A DNA stretch of 64,000 bases from Micromonospora andamanensis (GCF_016863495.1 NZ_BOOZ01000027.1:1-64000), one strand, 5' to 3'. Shown: positions 15,630-24,170, numbered from the stretch's first letter. Notes: generated by a model not told the origin, from the letters alone. Translations and numbers: made by a program.

Positions 15630-16898
15630 TCAACGGGCATCCTGGCGGGGGAGGATCACCTCGCGGAGGATGAGCTGGATGGCGGCCACCGTCGGGATGG
15701 CGATCAGTGCGCCGATCACCCCCACCAGCGACACCCCGAGCAGCGCGGCGACAAGCGCGGCAACCTCGTTGACCTGCACCGAACGCCGCATGATCTTCGG
15801 GTAGATGAGGTAGTTCTCGATCTGCTGGTAGATCACGAAGAAGACCACGCAGGCGATGCCGACCGAAGGGTCGGTGGCGAAGCCGACCAGGCTGACGATC
15901 ACGGCACCGAGAGTGGCGCCGATCTGTGGGATGAGGTCGGTCACCGCGACGACCACCGCCAGTGCGAACGGGTACGGCAGGCCGACCACGAGCGCGAACA
16001 CGAAGGTGCTCGCGCCGGCCAGCACCGCGATGGCGAGCGCGCCGACCATGTAAGCCCCGACCTTCGTCAGGATCTCGTCACCGATGAGTTGCACCCGCTG
16101 GCGACGGGAGCGCGGCACCAACGCGTAGGCGAGGTTGCGGAGCCGATCGAAGTAGACCAGGAAGTAGATCGTCAGCACCAGCACGGTCAGCACCCGGAAG
16201 ACGGTGCCGAAGACCAGCTGGGCGCCGCCGAGCACCCCGCCCAACGCCCGGCCCACCACGTCCGCGCTGGCCGCCTCCTGGGCGCGGCGCATCAGGTCGA
16301 ACTGCTCGACCAGGTCGTTCACCGTCTCGTTGCGGCGTAGCGACTCCAGGTAGCTCGGCAACTGCTCGATGAACTGCCCGGACTGGGTCACGATCGGCGG
16401 TACCAGCGCCAGCACCCCGGCGGCGAGCAGCGCCACCACGATCAGCACGACCGCCGCCACGGCCAACCCGCGCGGAAAACCCCAGGACCGCAGGCGGACC
16501 ACCACGGGGTGCAGGCCCACCGCGAGGAAGAGCGCGATCACCACCAGGACCAGGATCCCTGCGGCGTTGCGCACCCCCAGGTAGACCGCGTACGCGAGCA
16601 GCACGCCGAGTGCCCCGGTGAATCCGACAAGGAAGCTGTTGCGCCTCAGCGGACGCCCGGGGGTGCCGAAACGATTGCTCTCCGTCCCCTCCGGACGCTG
16701 CGCCCCACCGGCCGTTGCGGTCTCCCCGGCGGGCACCGCGTTCTTCGTACCCCCGTCGGAGCCTGCCGCCCCCGCGCCCGGCGGCGTCGCCTCCCGGGGC
16801 TGCGTCGTGTCACCTCGACCTGCTCCGGGCTGTTCCGGCTCGTGCAGGTCGGGCGCGGCCGGCCTCGACTCGACCTCGTCGGGCTCGTGCTGTGCCAT
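15630..16898 (-). CDS. AI-2E family transporter (PerM-like permease)
   Basis: 422 residues. The first 85 are Pro/Gly/Thr-rich and presumably cytoplasmic and disordered; then comes the seven- to eight-helix AI-2E domain with LVGFTGALGVLLAYAVYLGV, a helix pair near residues 105-160, and the conserved C-terminal half containing VVAVTDLIPQIGATLGA and QQIENYLIYPKIMRRSVQVN. The family exports small molecules or acts as a Na+/H+ antiporter in a few characterised cases; no substrate can be assigned here. ATG 16898 is supported by GGGGAG five bases upstream; a longer open frame to 17024 lacks family similarity. Confidence 0.9.
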   Translation of the reverse strand: MAQHEPDEVESRPAAPDLHEPEQPGAGRGDTTQPREATPPGAGAAGSDGGTKNAVPAGETATAGGAQRPEGTESNRFGTPGRPLRRNSFLVGFTGALGVLLAYAVYLGVRNAAGILVLVVIALFLAVGLHPVVVRLRSWGFPRGLAVAAVVLIVVALLAAGVLALVPPIVTQSGQFIEQLPSYLESLRRNETVNDLVEQFDLMRRAQEAASADVVGRALGGVLGGAQLVFGTVFRVLTVLVLTIYFLVYFDRLRNLAYALVPRSRRQRVQLIGDEILTKVGAYMVGALAIAVLAGASTFVFALVVGLPYPFALAVVVAVTDLIPQIGATLGAVIVSLVGFATDPSVGIACVVFFVIYQQIENYLIYPKIMRRSVQVNEVAALVAALLGVSLVGVIGALIAIPTVAAIQLILREVILPRQDAR

Positions 16899-17020
16899 CC
16901 GGTCTCCCCATCGGTGGTCCGGCGGTGCCGCCGGACAGTGCTGCCCCGGCCGGCGAGCCGCCTGTGCCGACCTGGAGTTGGTGGTGCGGGGCGTGTTGGC
17001 GGCGAGCCGCCTGCGTCGAC

Positions 17021-17272
17021 TCAAGCTGTGGTGCGGGCACGCTGTCGAGCTGAGGGCGTGGGTGGCTCAGTGCCGGCCGGTGCGGCGGATAATGCCCGCT
17101 TGACCTTGTCGACGGAGGACGGCCAGGTCGACGGGGTGAACGCCAGCATCGGGCCCTGCCGGTCCTTGCTGTCCCGGACGGCCACCACGCCGGGCAGGTT
17201 GTCGGCCGCCTCCACGCGGTCGGTGCTCCCGCTGCGGGTGGAGGCGCGCCAGGTCGCGCCGGTCAGGACCAT
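17021..17272 (-). CDS. DUF397 protein
   Basis: 83 residues. The core TWRASTRSG ... VEAADNLPGVVAVRDSKD ... GPMLAFTPSTW matches DUF397 proteins, small partners that in actinomycetes are usually encoded right after an XRE/DUF5753 regulator (the BldB/WhiJ-like systems that influence development). The Cys normally found in the NCVEVA motif is Arg here. Its ATG is four bases after the stop of a decayed XRE/DUF5753 gene, so this is an orphaned pair and may itself be decaying. Confidence 0.75.
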   Translation of the reverse strand: MVLTGATWRASTRSGSTDRVEAADNLPGVVAVRDSKDRQGPMLAFTPSTWPSSVDKVKRALSAAPAGTEPPTPSARQRARTTA

Positions 17273-17276
17273 GACT

Positions 17277-17630
17277 TCACCATTCGTTGAGGAGTTCGAT
17301 CGACTGCTGGCGGGACAACGCCTCGTTGTGCACCGTCTCCCAGCGCGCCAACAGGGTAGCCAGATTCGCCTCGTCGACGACCGCGATGAGTTGCGGCGGG
17401 TCGGGCCGGTCGAGGATGGCCTGCCGGCCCACCCGCTGCGCCCCCTCGTCGTCGCTGAGCAGGTCGTCGCAGCGAATCACCGCGCGGGCGTAGCCCTCGG
17501 TCTGGAGCAGCGCCGGGATCAGCACGGACTGGAAGACCCGGAGCTGCCGGGCCTGGCGTTCGGCGTCCAGCCAGGCCAGGAACCAGGGCGGTCGCCCCTC
17601 CCGCTCGACCATCCGGAGCAGCGACGCCAG
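17277..17630 (-). pseudogene. Remnant of XRE-family DUF5753 regulator
   Basis: Only about 118 recognisable residues remain of a regulator normally near 280. The stretch REGRPPWFLAWLDAERQARQ followed by LLQTEGYARAVI is the start of DUF5753, and RQAILDRPDPPQLIAVVDEA continues it. Then the sequence jumps to RWETVHNEALSRQQSIELL, which looks like the family C-terminus, so roughly 80 middle residues are missing. The N-terminal helix-turn-helix is absent: upstream of residue position 17630 the frame runs into cytosine-rich repeats and a palindromic element. It lies directly ahead of the DUF397 gene, its usual partner. I infer deletion plus repeat insertion. Confidence 0.7.
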
Positions 17631-17812
17631 CCCCCCGACACCACCCCCCCGACACCACCCCCCTTCCCCCCACCCGCCACCGACTCGTCGATCTTGCAGT
17701 TGTGTCGATGATTCGTCCGCTAACGCCCAATATGCCGCGACCAAAACTGCAAGATCGCTGGGTGCTGGGTGCTGGGTGCTGGGTGTGGGGTGTGGGGTGT
17801 GGGGTGCTCGGG
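17631..17812. repeat. Cytosine-rich and heptamer tandem repeats flanking the palindrome
   Basis: Left flank (17631-17685): C runs and two copies of a 14-15 base GACACCACCCCCC unit. Right flank (17758-17812): about four GGGTGCT and three GGGTGTG heptamers in a row. Together with the palindrome they fill the place of the missing N-terminal part of the XRE gene. Confidence 0.7.
17689..17757. repeat. Palindromic repeat element, copy 1
   Basis: Perfect 13-bp inverted repeat CGATCTTGCAGTT / AACTGCAAGATCG separated by 43 bases whose ends are also partly complementary. The arm sequence and layout match the element at 38307-38377 (arms CGATCATGCAGTTGTGGC), which implies a mobile or REP-like family rather than a gene-specific hairpin. 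It is A+T-richer than its surroundings. Confidence 0.7.
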
Positions 17813-18075
17813 AGCGTGCTCAACATGGCCAGCCAACCGCCGAGCCCCAAACTCGGCACCGGTATGGGCTGTGATGCGCCCACGCTCTCAGCTCGACAGT
17901 GTCGGCACCACCAGCACCCGGTGCCAGGGGACGCCCCACCCCAGCGCCCATGCCGACCCCGGGCCGGGGTGGCCTGGCCGTCCGTGGGACAGCCTCCTCG
18001 CCAACGTGAGCCACCCTCGGCGGCGGCTCGCCGTTGGGGGCCGTAGCTGATCCGGGCCAAACCCAGGGCGAGGTG
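17813..18075. other. Gene-free segment
   Basis: About 260 bases between the repeat tract and the end of the coiled-coil gene. No frame gives a recognisable protein on either strand. It may hold scrambled leftovers of the XRE gene, but I found no helix-turn-helix sequence in it. Confidence 0.4.
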
Positions 18076-20292
18076 TCAGTCGGAGGTGACCTTGCTGGGC
18101 TTGGCGCTGCGCTCGTCGGTGGTCGGCTTGGTCGGGCGCTTGCCGTTCTCGCCGGTACTGGTGATCTTCGTCGGGGTGGCACCTCGGCCACCCTCACCGG
18201 GAACCGCTGCCACCGTCGGCTCGCCGTCCAGTCCTTCGCTCGCGGTGCCGCCGTCGACGCTTGTCGGCTCCGCCGCCGGCCGGCTCGGCGAGGGGTCTTC
18301 GACAGTGGTGACCGGTTCGGCCACCGGCTTCGTCGCCGGCCCGGCATCGTCTCCGCTCCGACGGTCACCGGCCGGGCCGTCGCTGGCGCCGCTGCCGGCC
18401 GGGCCGTCGCTGGCGCCACTGCCGGTCGGGGTGACTGTCAGTTTGTCGGCGGCGGGTTGAGCGCCGTTCGGTGAGGCGCCGGTGGGGCGTGCCCCGTTCG
18501 TGGACAGGCCGGCGACCGCAGCTGCGGGTGCGGCCGAGCCGTCGGGCGCCGTTGTGGCCTGTAGCCGCAGGCCGAGCAGCTTGCGCTCCAGTTCGTCGGA
18601 CTCCTGCCGGGACTTCCACGTCTCCTGGCGCAGGTCGGCGAGTTGCTGCTGGGCCTTGGCGATCTCCAGCATCACCTGGGCGAGTTGCTGCCGGCTGGCC
18701 GCCGCCTCCTGCTGCGTGGCAGCGAGGTGCTGCTGGGTGGTGGCAAGGTGCTGCTGGGTGGTGGCCGCGTACTCCTCGAACTGCCGGCGGGACGCGGCGA
18801 CGTGCTCGTCCGCCTCGCGCCGCACGGTGGTGACGTGCTCGTCGGCCTCGCGCCGGGTGGTGTCCGCGTACTGGTCGGCCTCGCGGTGGGTGCTGGCCGC
18901 GTACTCGTCGGCCTCGCGCCGCTTCGCGGCGGACTCGGTCTCCGCCTGGCGCAGCAGCTCACCGGCCTGCTCCTCGGCCCGCCCGCGCACCGTGGCGGCT
19001 TCCTGCTCCGCTGCCTGGCGGATCTGGTCGGCGCCCTGCTCGATCTCGTTCTTCCGCGCGGTGTACTCCGACTCCAGTTGGGACCGGCGGGTCTCGAACC
19101 CGGACTCCAGCTCGGCGGTGCGGGTGCGGATCCGCTCGTCCAGCTCGGCGTTGCGGGTCTTGTACTGCTTCTCCAACTCGTCGCGGCGGGCGGTGAACTC
19201 GCGTTCGGCGGTCGCCCTGCGCTCGGTCAGCTCCCGATCGGCTGCCTCGCGTCGGCTGTTGACCTCCTTCTCCACCCCGGCCCGCCAGGCCCCCAGTTCC
19301 TGTTGCGCCTGTGCCCGGGAGTGCTGCACGTACGCCTCGGTCTCGCTGCGCATCCGCTGGGCGTACGCCTCGGTCTCGGCGCGGGTGCGCTTCGCCGCCT
19401 CGGTCGCCTGGGTGCTCAGCCGCTCGGCCTCCTGGCGGGCCTTGTTGCGGGCGGCCCGGCCGGCCTCGGCGGCGTCGTCGATGATCTGCTTGGCCTCCTG
19501 CTGGGCCTTGGCATGGGTGGCCCGGCCGGCCTCGGTGGCCTGGTCGACCAACCGGCGTGCCTCCTGCTGGGACTTCGCGTGCACCTCTTTGGCGGCGTCG
19601 CGGAGCTGGGTCGCCTCCTGCTGGGCGGTGGCGAGCGCGGCACGGGCCGCGTCGCGCAGCTTTGTCGCCTCCTGCTGGGCCCGGCTGTGGATCTCCTTGG
19701 CCGCGTCCCGTAGCTGCGTGGCCTCCTGCTGCGCCCGGGCCATGGCCTCCTGGGCGGACTTGCGCAGCCGGGCGGCCTCCTCCTTGGCGGATTTCGCGGT
19801 GGCTTCCGACTCCGCCCGGCGGGCCGCGGCCTGCCGCTCCTCCTCCGCGCGGCGGGCGGCCAGGGCGATCTCGAAGTCCTTGAGTGCCGTCGCCGCCGCG
19901 ACCCGGGCCTCCTCGATGATGTGCTCGGCGGCGGCTCGGCGGGCCTCGATCTCCTCGTTGGCGGCGGAGAGAATGTCCTCGGCCTGCTCCTCCGCCAGCG
20001 TGAGGATCTGCTCCACCCGCGGCCCGAGGTGCCGGAAGGCGGCCCGGTCGACCACGCCGACCTGCTTACGCACCTGGGCGAGGTCGCGTTGCAGCACCTC
20101 GACCTGACCGGCCAGCTTGTGGATCTGGGTGTACGCCTGTTCCCGTTCGGCGGCGAGCGCGGCGATCTCGTGCTCCGCACGAGAGACGTATCGGTCAACC
20201 TGCCGTTTCTCGTAACCCCGCAGGGCGGACTCGAAGCTTGGCTCCGTGGTCACGTCCCCGCCGAGCGCGAACAGTTCCTCGCCGTGCGACAT
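18076..20292 (-). CDS. Long coiled-coil, DivIVA-N/Scy-like polar-growth-type protein
   Basis: 738 residues. The N-terminus has the DivIVA-like FESALRGYEKRQVDRYVSRAE, then HLGPRVEQILTLAEEQAEDI, the helix found in Scy/FilP cytoskeletal proteins of streptomycetes. Residues about 190-560 are an uninterrupted Ala/Glu/Arg/Gln coiled coil with 18-residue units (AQQEATQLRDAAKEIHSR repeated about three times) passing into 22-residue units, which fits hendecad packing. The last 150 residues are Ser/Thr/Pro/Gly-rich and disordered. Likely a structural protein organising hyphal tips or chromosome and cell-wall machinery. The family was often misnamed cellulose-binding protein. ATG 20292 starts the conserved domain. 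Confidence 0.8.
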   Translation of the reverse strand: MSHGEELFALGGDVTTEPSFESALRGYEKRQVDRYVSRAEHEIAALAAEREQAYTQIHKLAGQVEVLQRDLAQVRKQVGVVDRAAFRHLGPRVEQILTLAEEQAEDILSAANEEIEARRAAAEHIIEEARVAAATALKDFEIALAARRAEEERQAAARRAESEATAKSAKEEAARLRKSAQEAMARAQQEATQLRDAAKEIHSRAQQEATKLRDAARAALATAQQEATQLRDAAKEVHAKSQQEARRLVDQATEAGRATHAKAQQEAKQIIDDAAEAGRAARNKARQEAERLSTQATEAAKRTRAETEAYAQRMRSETEAYVQHSRAQAQQELGAWRAGVEKEVNSRREAADRELTERRATAEREFTARRDELEKQYKTRNAELDERIRTRTAELESGFETRRSQLESEYTARKNEIEQGADQIRQAAEQEAATVRGRAEEQAGELLRQAETESAAKRREADEYAASTHREADQYADTTRREADEHVTTVRREADEHVAASRRQFEEYAATTQQHLATTQQHLAATQQEAAASRQQLAQVMLEIAKAQQQLADLRQETWKSRQESDELERKLLGLRLQATTAPDGSAAPAAAVAGLSTNGARPTGASPNGAQPAADKLTVTPTGSGASDGPAGSGASDGPAGDRRSGDDAGPATKPVAEPVTTVEDPSPSRPAAEPTSVDGGTASEGLDGEPTVAAVPGEGGRGATPTKITSTGENGKRPTKPTTDERSAKPSKVTSD

Positions 20293-20456
20293 GCTCCCAT
20301 CCTCACACGCATCGGGCCCTCCTGGGGCGATACGGACGCCCCTGTTGGGAGCTACTTCACGGCCCGGGGAGGGGTTTCGCTGACGCAGGGCGGCGCGGGG
20401 TGCCACCGGTCACCCGATGTCACCCCGCGCCGTGGATCATGCCCCGGTGGACCTGG

Positions 20457-21728
20457 TCAGCTGGAGGTTTCCGCGGCCACCTTGTCGTCGGCCCCGTCGG
20501 TCTTCTTGGCGGCCGGCTTGTCGGCCCCGGCCGCGGCGGCGTTGTTGTTGGGCACGCCCGGAACGATGCCGGCCAGGCCGGAGAGCATCTGCCCGAGCTG
20601 CGAGGTGACGGCGTCCTTCTGGCGAGTGAGGTCCTCGACCTCGCGGCGCGCCGCCTGAGTGGTCAGCTCGGCCTCGGTGCGGGCCTCGTTGAGCAGGCGC
20701 TGCGACTCGGCGCGGGCCTCGCTCAGCGTCCGCTCGGACAGCGCCTTCGCCTTCTCCACCGTCTCGGTGGCGGTGCGCTCCGACTCGACCCGGCGGGCCT
20801 CGGCGCGCTGCTCGATCTCCTTGGCCCGATCCTGCGCGGCCCGGGCCCGCTGCTCGGCCTCGTTGACCAGCTTCTGGGTCTGCGCGACCTGGGCGGCGTG
20901 CCGCTCCGACTCCTCGCGCTCGGCCTTCTCGCGCCGCTCCGCGAGCTGCAGCTCCAGGGCCTGGAGGTCCTTGTCGCGCTTGTCGCGGGCGTCGGTGAGC
21001 AGCTTCGTCGCCTCGGCGCGCTTCTCCTCAGCCTCGCGGGCGGCCTTGGCCCGCTGCTGGGTGATCTCGCGCTCGGCGGTGGCACGGAGGGTGGCCACCT
21101 CGCGTTCCACAGTGGACTTGAGCTCGGCGACCTCGTGGGCGGTCACCGTACGCAGCTGCTTGGTCTCCCGATCCGCGTCGGCGCGCAGCGTGTCGGCCTC
21201 GCGCCGGGCCTGGACGCGCACCTCGGCGGCCTCGCGCTCGGCGGCGGTGCGGACGTTGCCCGCCTCCCGCTCGGCGGTCGCCTTCATGGCCGCCGCCTCG
21301 GCCCGCGCCTTGTCGGTGATCTCCCGCGCCTCGAGGCGGGCGGCGGAGAGAATCCCCTCCGACTCGCGCTTGGCCTCGTTGCGGTGGTCGTTCGCCTGCT
21401 CCTCGGCGAGCCGGAGGATCTGCTCGACCCGGGTGCCGAGGCCGGACAGCGTGGGCCGGCTGTTCTCCTCCAGCTGCTTGCTGGTGTCGGTGAGCTTCTG
21501 CTCAAGGGCAGTGAGTCGCTGCTCGGACTGCCGGAGCCGGCGCTGCGCGTCGTTGAGCGCCTGCTCGGCGTCGGCGCGGTCCTTGTTGGCCTGGCTCAGC
21601 GCGGCGTTCAGCCGGCCGATGAAGTCGTCGACCTGACCGGTGTTGTATCCGCGCAGGCCAACCGTGAAATCTGGCTGCGAGTTCGCGTTATCGAAGAACG
21701 CGAGAGGGGAGGACTGCTGCTGGGGCAT
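20457..21728 (-). CDS. FilP/Scy-like coiled-coil protein with DivIVA N-terminus
   Basis: 423 residues. FTVGLRGYNTGQVDDFIGRL is the DivIVA-like N-terminal unit, followed by LSGLGTRVEQILRLAEEQAN, nearly the same helix as in the 738-residue neighbour (HLGPRVEQILTLAEEQAE), and then a coiled coil of about 280 residues rich in AEREA and ARREA repeats. The C-terminus is a short Ala/Asn/Lys tail. The gene lies 164 bases upstream of its larger paralogue on the same strand, resembling the scy-filP pair of streptomycetes in kind. No strong ribosome binding site is visible before ATG 21728; the open frame extends to 21776. Confidence 0.8.
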   Translation of the reverse strand: MPQQQSSPLAFFDNANSQPDFTVGLRGYNTGQVDDFIGRLNAALSQANKDRADAEQALNDAQRRLRQSEQRLTALEQKLTDTSKQLEENSRPTLSGLGTRVEQILRLAEEQANDHRNEAKRESEGILSAARLEAREITDKARAEAAAMKATAEREAGNVRTAAEREAAEVRVQARREADTLRADADRETKQLRTVTAHEVAELKSTVEREVATLRATAEREITQQRAKAAREAEEKRAEATKLLTDARDKRDKDLQALELQLAERREKAEREESERHAAQVAQTQKLVNEAEQRARAAQDRAKEIEQRAEARRVESERTATETVEKAKALSERTLSEARAESQRLLNEARTEAELTTQAARREVEDLTRQKDAVTSQLGQMLSGLAGIVPGVPNNNAAAAGADKPAAKKTDGADDKVAAETSS

Positions 21729-22018
21729 TGGGACATACTGGCAGACTCCCCGGGGTGCTTCGCAAGAGCGTGGCACCCTTTGCCGCCCGTATTACATGGT
21801 CAACTCTGGGCCGGGGTCGACCACCGGGGCGACATGCGATCTTGCCAGCTCCGGGGCGAGCCGGATGGCACGGAGCGTGACGTGGAAAAGGGCCGTGGCG
21901 CGGTGGCACACGGCCCTTTGTTTCCCGCGTCGTCCGATCACACGAATGGGCCTCCGGGTGCCCGTGTGGAAAGCCAATCGGCGATCACCGAATGGCCATC
22001 GGGACCTCGGCCGTCAGG
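21729..22018. other. Intergenic region between coiled-coil gene and ccr end
   Basis: 290 bases without a credible gene. It contains the ccr terminator at 21887-21919 and presumably the promoter of the coiled-coil gene in its left part; I could not pick a convincing -10 box. Confidence 0.4.
21887..21919. terminator. Intrinsic terminator after ccr
   Basis: Perfect 11-bp stem AAAGGGCCGTG / CACGGCCCTTT with an 11-base loop and T-rich flanks on both strands. It lies about 100 bases past the ccr stop in the direction of transcription. Confidence 0.7.
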
Positions 22019-23374
22019 TCAACGCCCGCGGAACCGGTTGATGGCCTCGGCGTGGCGGGCGCGCAGCTCGGGGGCGCGTACGCCGAGTCCGTCCTCAGGG
22101 GCCAGACAGCGCACGCCGACCTTGCCCTGGTGGGCGTTGCGGTGCACCTCGTACGCGGCCTGGCCGGTCTGCTCCAGGGCGTACGTGCGGGACACCGTGG
22201 GGTGGATCCTGCCCAGCGCGACCAGCCGGTTGGCCTCCCACGCCTCGCGGTAGTTGGCGAAGTGGCTCCCCACGATGCGCTTGAGGTGCATCCAGAGGTA
22301 ACGGTTGTCGTACTGGTGCAGGAAGCCACTCGTGGAGGCGCAGGTGACGACGGTGCCGCCGCGCTTGGCGACGTAGACGCTGGCGCCGAAGGTCTCCCGG
22401 CCCGGGTGCTCGAAGACGATGTCCGGGTCCTCCCCGCCGGTGAGCTCCCGGATCCGCTCGCCGAAGCGCCGCCACTCGTCCGGATCCTGGGTCTGCTCGT
22501 CCGACCAGAACCGGAAGCCCTCGGCGGAGCGGTCGATGACCAGCTCGGCACCCATCCGCCGACACAGCTCCGCCTTCTCCGGCGAGGAGACGACGCAGAC
22601 CGGGATGGCGCCACCGTTGAGGGCCATCTGGGTGGCGTAGCCACCCAGGCCGCCGGAGGCGCCCCAGATCAGCACTACGTCACCCTGCTTCATGTTCGCG
22701 CCGTGGTGTGACACCAACTGCCGGTACGCGGTCGAGTTGACCAGCCCGGGGCTGGCCGCCTCCTCCCAGCTCAGGTGCGCCGGCTTGGGCATCAGCTGGT
22801 TGGCCTTGACCACGGCCAGCTCGGCCAGGCCACCGAAGTTGGTCTCGAACCCCCAGATCCGCTGCTGCGGGTCGAGCATCGTGTCGTCGTGACCGGCCGC
22901 GTCCTCCAGCTCGACCGACAGGCAGTGGGCCACCACCTCGTCGCCCGGTCGCCAGCGGCTCACCCCGGCACCGACCCGGAGCACCACTCCCGCGGCGTCC
23001 GAGCCGACCACGTGGTACGGCAGGTCGTGCCGGCGAGCCAGCTCGGAGGTGCGGCCGTACCGCTTGAGGAACGTGAACGTGGAGAGCGGCTCGAAGATGC
23101 TCGTCCAGACGGTGTTGTAGTTGATGGCGCTGGCCATCACCGCGACAAGTGCCTCGCCCGGGCCGAGTTCTGGCGTCGGCACCTCCTGCAGGTGCAGCGC
23201 CTTGCGGGGGTCCTTGTCCCGGGTGGCCAGGCCGTCGAACATGCGGGTCTCCTCGGCCCGGACCACCACACCCCGGTAGCTCTCCGGTACCGGTAGTTCG
23301 GCGACGCCGGCCAACTCGCGCGCCGGGTCGGCCGACCCGTCCGCCGCCATGATGGCTTCGAGGATGTCCTGCAC
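22019..23374 (-). CDS. ccr: Crotonyl-CoA carboxylase/reductase
   Basis: NADPH-dependent reductive carboxylation of crotonyl-CoA to (2S)-ethylmalonyl-CoA, the key step of the ethylmalonyl-CoA pathway. 451 residues of the medium-chain dehydrogenase fold with nucleotide motif GASGGLGGYATQM. The residues reported to hold CO2 in Kitasatospora Ccr (Asn81, Phe170, Glu171, His365) correspond to Asn87 (INYNTVW), Phe176-Glu177 (WGFETNF) and His371 (GSHFANY), all with the same offset, so a carboxylating enzyme is expected. Start GTG 23374 is set by a GGAGGT five bases upstream and by the family N-terminus (QDILEAIM); an in-frame ATG at 23422 lacks a ribosome binding site. Promoter and operator lie at 23499-23518. 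Confidence 0.95.
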   Translation of the reverse strand: MQDILEAIMAADGSADPARELAGVAELPVPESYRGVVVRAEETRMFDGLATRDKDPRKALHLQEVPTPELGPGEALVAVMASAINYNTVWTSIFEPLSTFTFLKRYGRTSELARRHDLPYHVVGSDAAGVVLRVGAGVSRWRPGDEVVAHCLSVELEDAAGHDDTMLDPQQRIWGFETNFGGLAELAVVKANQLMPKPAHLSWEEAASPGLVNSTAYRQLVSHHGANMKQGDVVLIWGASGGLGGYATQMALNGGAIPVCVVSSPEKAELCRRMGAELVIDRSAEGFRFWSDEQTQDPDEWRRFGERIRELTGGEDPDIVFEHPGRETFGASVYVAKRGGTVVTCASTSGFLHQYDNRYLWMHLKRIVGSHFANYREAWEANRLVALGRIHPTVSRTYALEQTGQAAYEVHRNAHQGKVGVRCLAPEDGLGVRAPELRARHAEAINRFRGR

Positions 23375-23498
23375 GGTGACCTCCGGTTCTCGCCGCGCCA
23401 GCGGCGGGCCTGGGGCTGCCATCGTCGACGCCGGTCGGCGGCTGTCACCATGTCGGCCGCCACCACATCCCGCGACTCGGGCTACCTGTGACGCCGGA

Positions 23499-23518
23499 GG
23501 TTACTGAACGGTAGCTTG
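23499..23518 (-). promoter_or_regulatory. ccr -10 box overlapping candidate operator
   Basis: Minus-strand TAACCT at 23499-23504 is a plausible -10. It overlaps the operator TACTGAACGGTAGCTT (plus strand 23503-23518), which matches the ecm operator at 14 of 16 bases. A bound repressor would block RNA polymerase directly. Confidence 0.55.
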
Positions 23519-23558
23519 GGTCGGAAGCCTCCTGTGAAAAAGTGCATCGCCCGCTGCG

Positions 23559-23596
23559 CGGAGGTGCATGCTCGCTCGGGCAAGCGCGCACCTCCG
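23559..23596 (-). terminator. Possible terminator after epimerase gene
   Basis: 9-bp stem CGGAGGTGC / GCACCTCCG with a 20-base loop, 40 bases past the epimerase stop and before the ccr promoter. No T tract, so modest support. Confidence 0.35.
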
Positions 23597-23635
23597 TGCT
23601 CGGTTCGGGTCGGCCTGCCGCACTCGGCGGTCGGG

Positions 23636-24109
23636 TCAGTGGGACGCGGCCGGCTGCACCAGCTCGATCAGCACGCCGCCGGCGTCCTTGGGATGCACGA
23701 AGTTGATCCGCGAACCGGCAGTGCCGCGCTTCGGGGCCGGATAGAGCAGCCGTACGCCCCGCTCGCGCAGCGCCGCGCAGGCCACGTCGATGTCGGCCAC
23801 GGTGTACGCCACCTGCTGAACGCCCGGGCCGTTACGGTCCAGGAACTTCGCGATCGTCGACTCGGGGGTCAGCGGGGCGAGCAGTTGCACGCAGCCGCCC
23901 TCGGTGTCCGGTCCAACGGCCAGCATCGCCTCGCGTACGCCCTGCTCGGTGTTGGTCTCCGTGTGGACGCAGCGCATCCCGAACGTGCGCTTGTAGAAGT
24001 CGATGGCGGCATCGAGGTCGGCCACCGCGATCCCGACATGGTCGATGCGGCGCAGTCCGATGTCTGTGACATAGTCGGCAGCGGGCTCGACGGGGGAGTT
24101 CTCAGGCAT
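23636..24109 (-). CDS. mce: Methylmalonyl-/ethylmalonyl-CoA epimerase
   Basis: 157-residue VOC-fold epimerase that interconverts the 2R and 2S forms of ethylmalonyl- and methylmalonyl-CoA, connecting Ccr (makes 2S) to Ecm (uses 2R). Metal-ligand candidates: His in RIDHVGIAVADL, Gln in GCVQLLAPL, and Glu in LIELVQPA. The position that is His in the Propionibacterium enzyme reads Gln here (GVQQVAYTV). The HPKDAGGVLIELV end is diagnostic of the family. No Shine-Dalgarno sequence precedes the ATG; CAGACT six bases upstream hints at a leaderless start. Divergent from thiolase, sharing a 61-base control region with a candidate operator. Confidence 0.92.
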   Translation of the reverse strand: MPENSPVEPAADYVTDIGLRRIDHVGIAVADLDAAIDFYKRTFGMRCVHTETNTEQGVREAMLAVGPDTEGGCVQLLAPLTPESTIAKFLDRNGPGVQQVAYTVADIDVACAALRERGVRLLYPAPKRGTAGSRINFVHPKDAGGVLIELVQPAASH

Positions 24110-24123
24110 GACGTTAGTCTGGC

Positions 24124-24137
24124 CGAACAGTCGTTAA
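24124..24137. promoter_or_regulatory. Candidate operator between epimerase and thiolase
   Basis: Minus-strand TTAACGACTGTTCG fits the TTANCNNNYGTTCR motif, and the overlapping GGCCGAACAGTC fits nine inner positions of TACCGNNCRGTA. Its place in a 61-base divergent region would let one protein control both genes. Confidence 0.4.
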
Positions 24138-24170
24138 GGCGTACAGGTCGGCACCCCCTCGGAGGCAGGT

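Noticed and set aside
17758..17812. Heptamer run considered as a CRISPR-like array
   Set aside because: No spacers; simple tandem repetition only.
17263..18060. A 265-residue open frame running through the repeat region on the minus strand
   Set aside because: It crosses the palindrome and repeats, is low complexity, and its C-terminal part is merely a frame-shifted reading of the DUF5753 remnant.
19400..19760. Direct DNA repeats around GAGGCCTCCTGCTGGGCC-type strings
   Set aside because: They encode the 18- and 22-residue coiled-coil units of the 738-residue protein; not a mobile or CRISPR-like repeat.
21835..21850. GCGATCTTGCCAG, resembling an arm of the palindromic repeats
   Set aside because: One arm only, with a mismatch and no complementary partner nearby.
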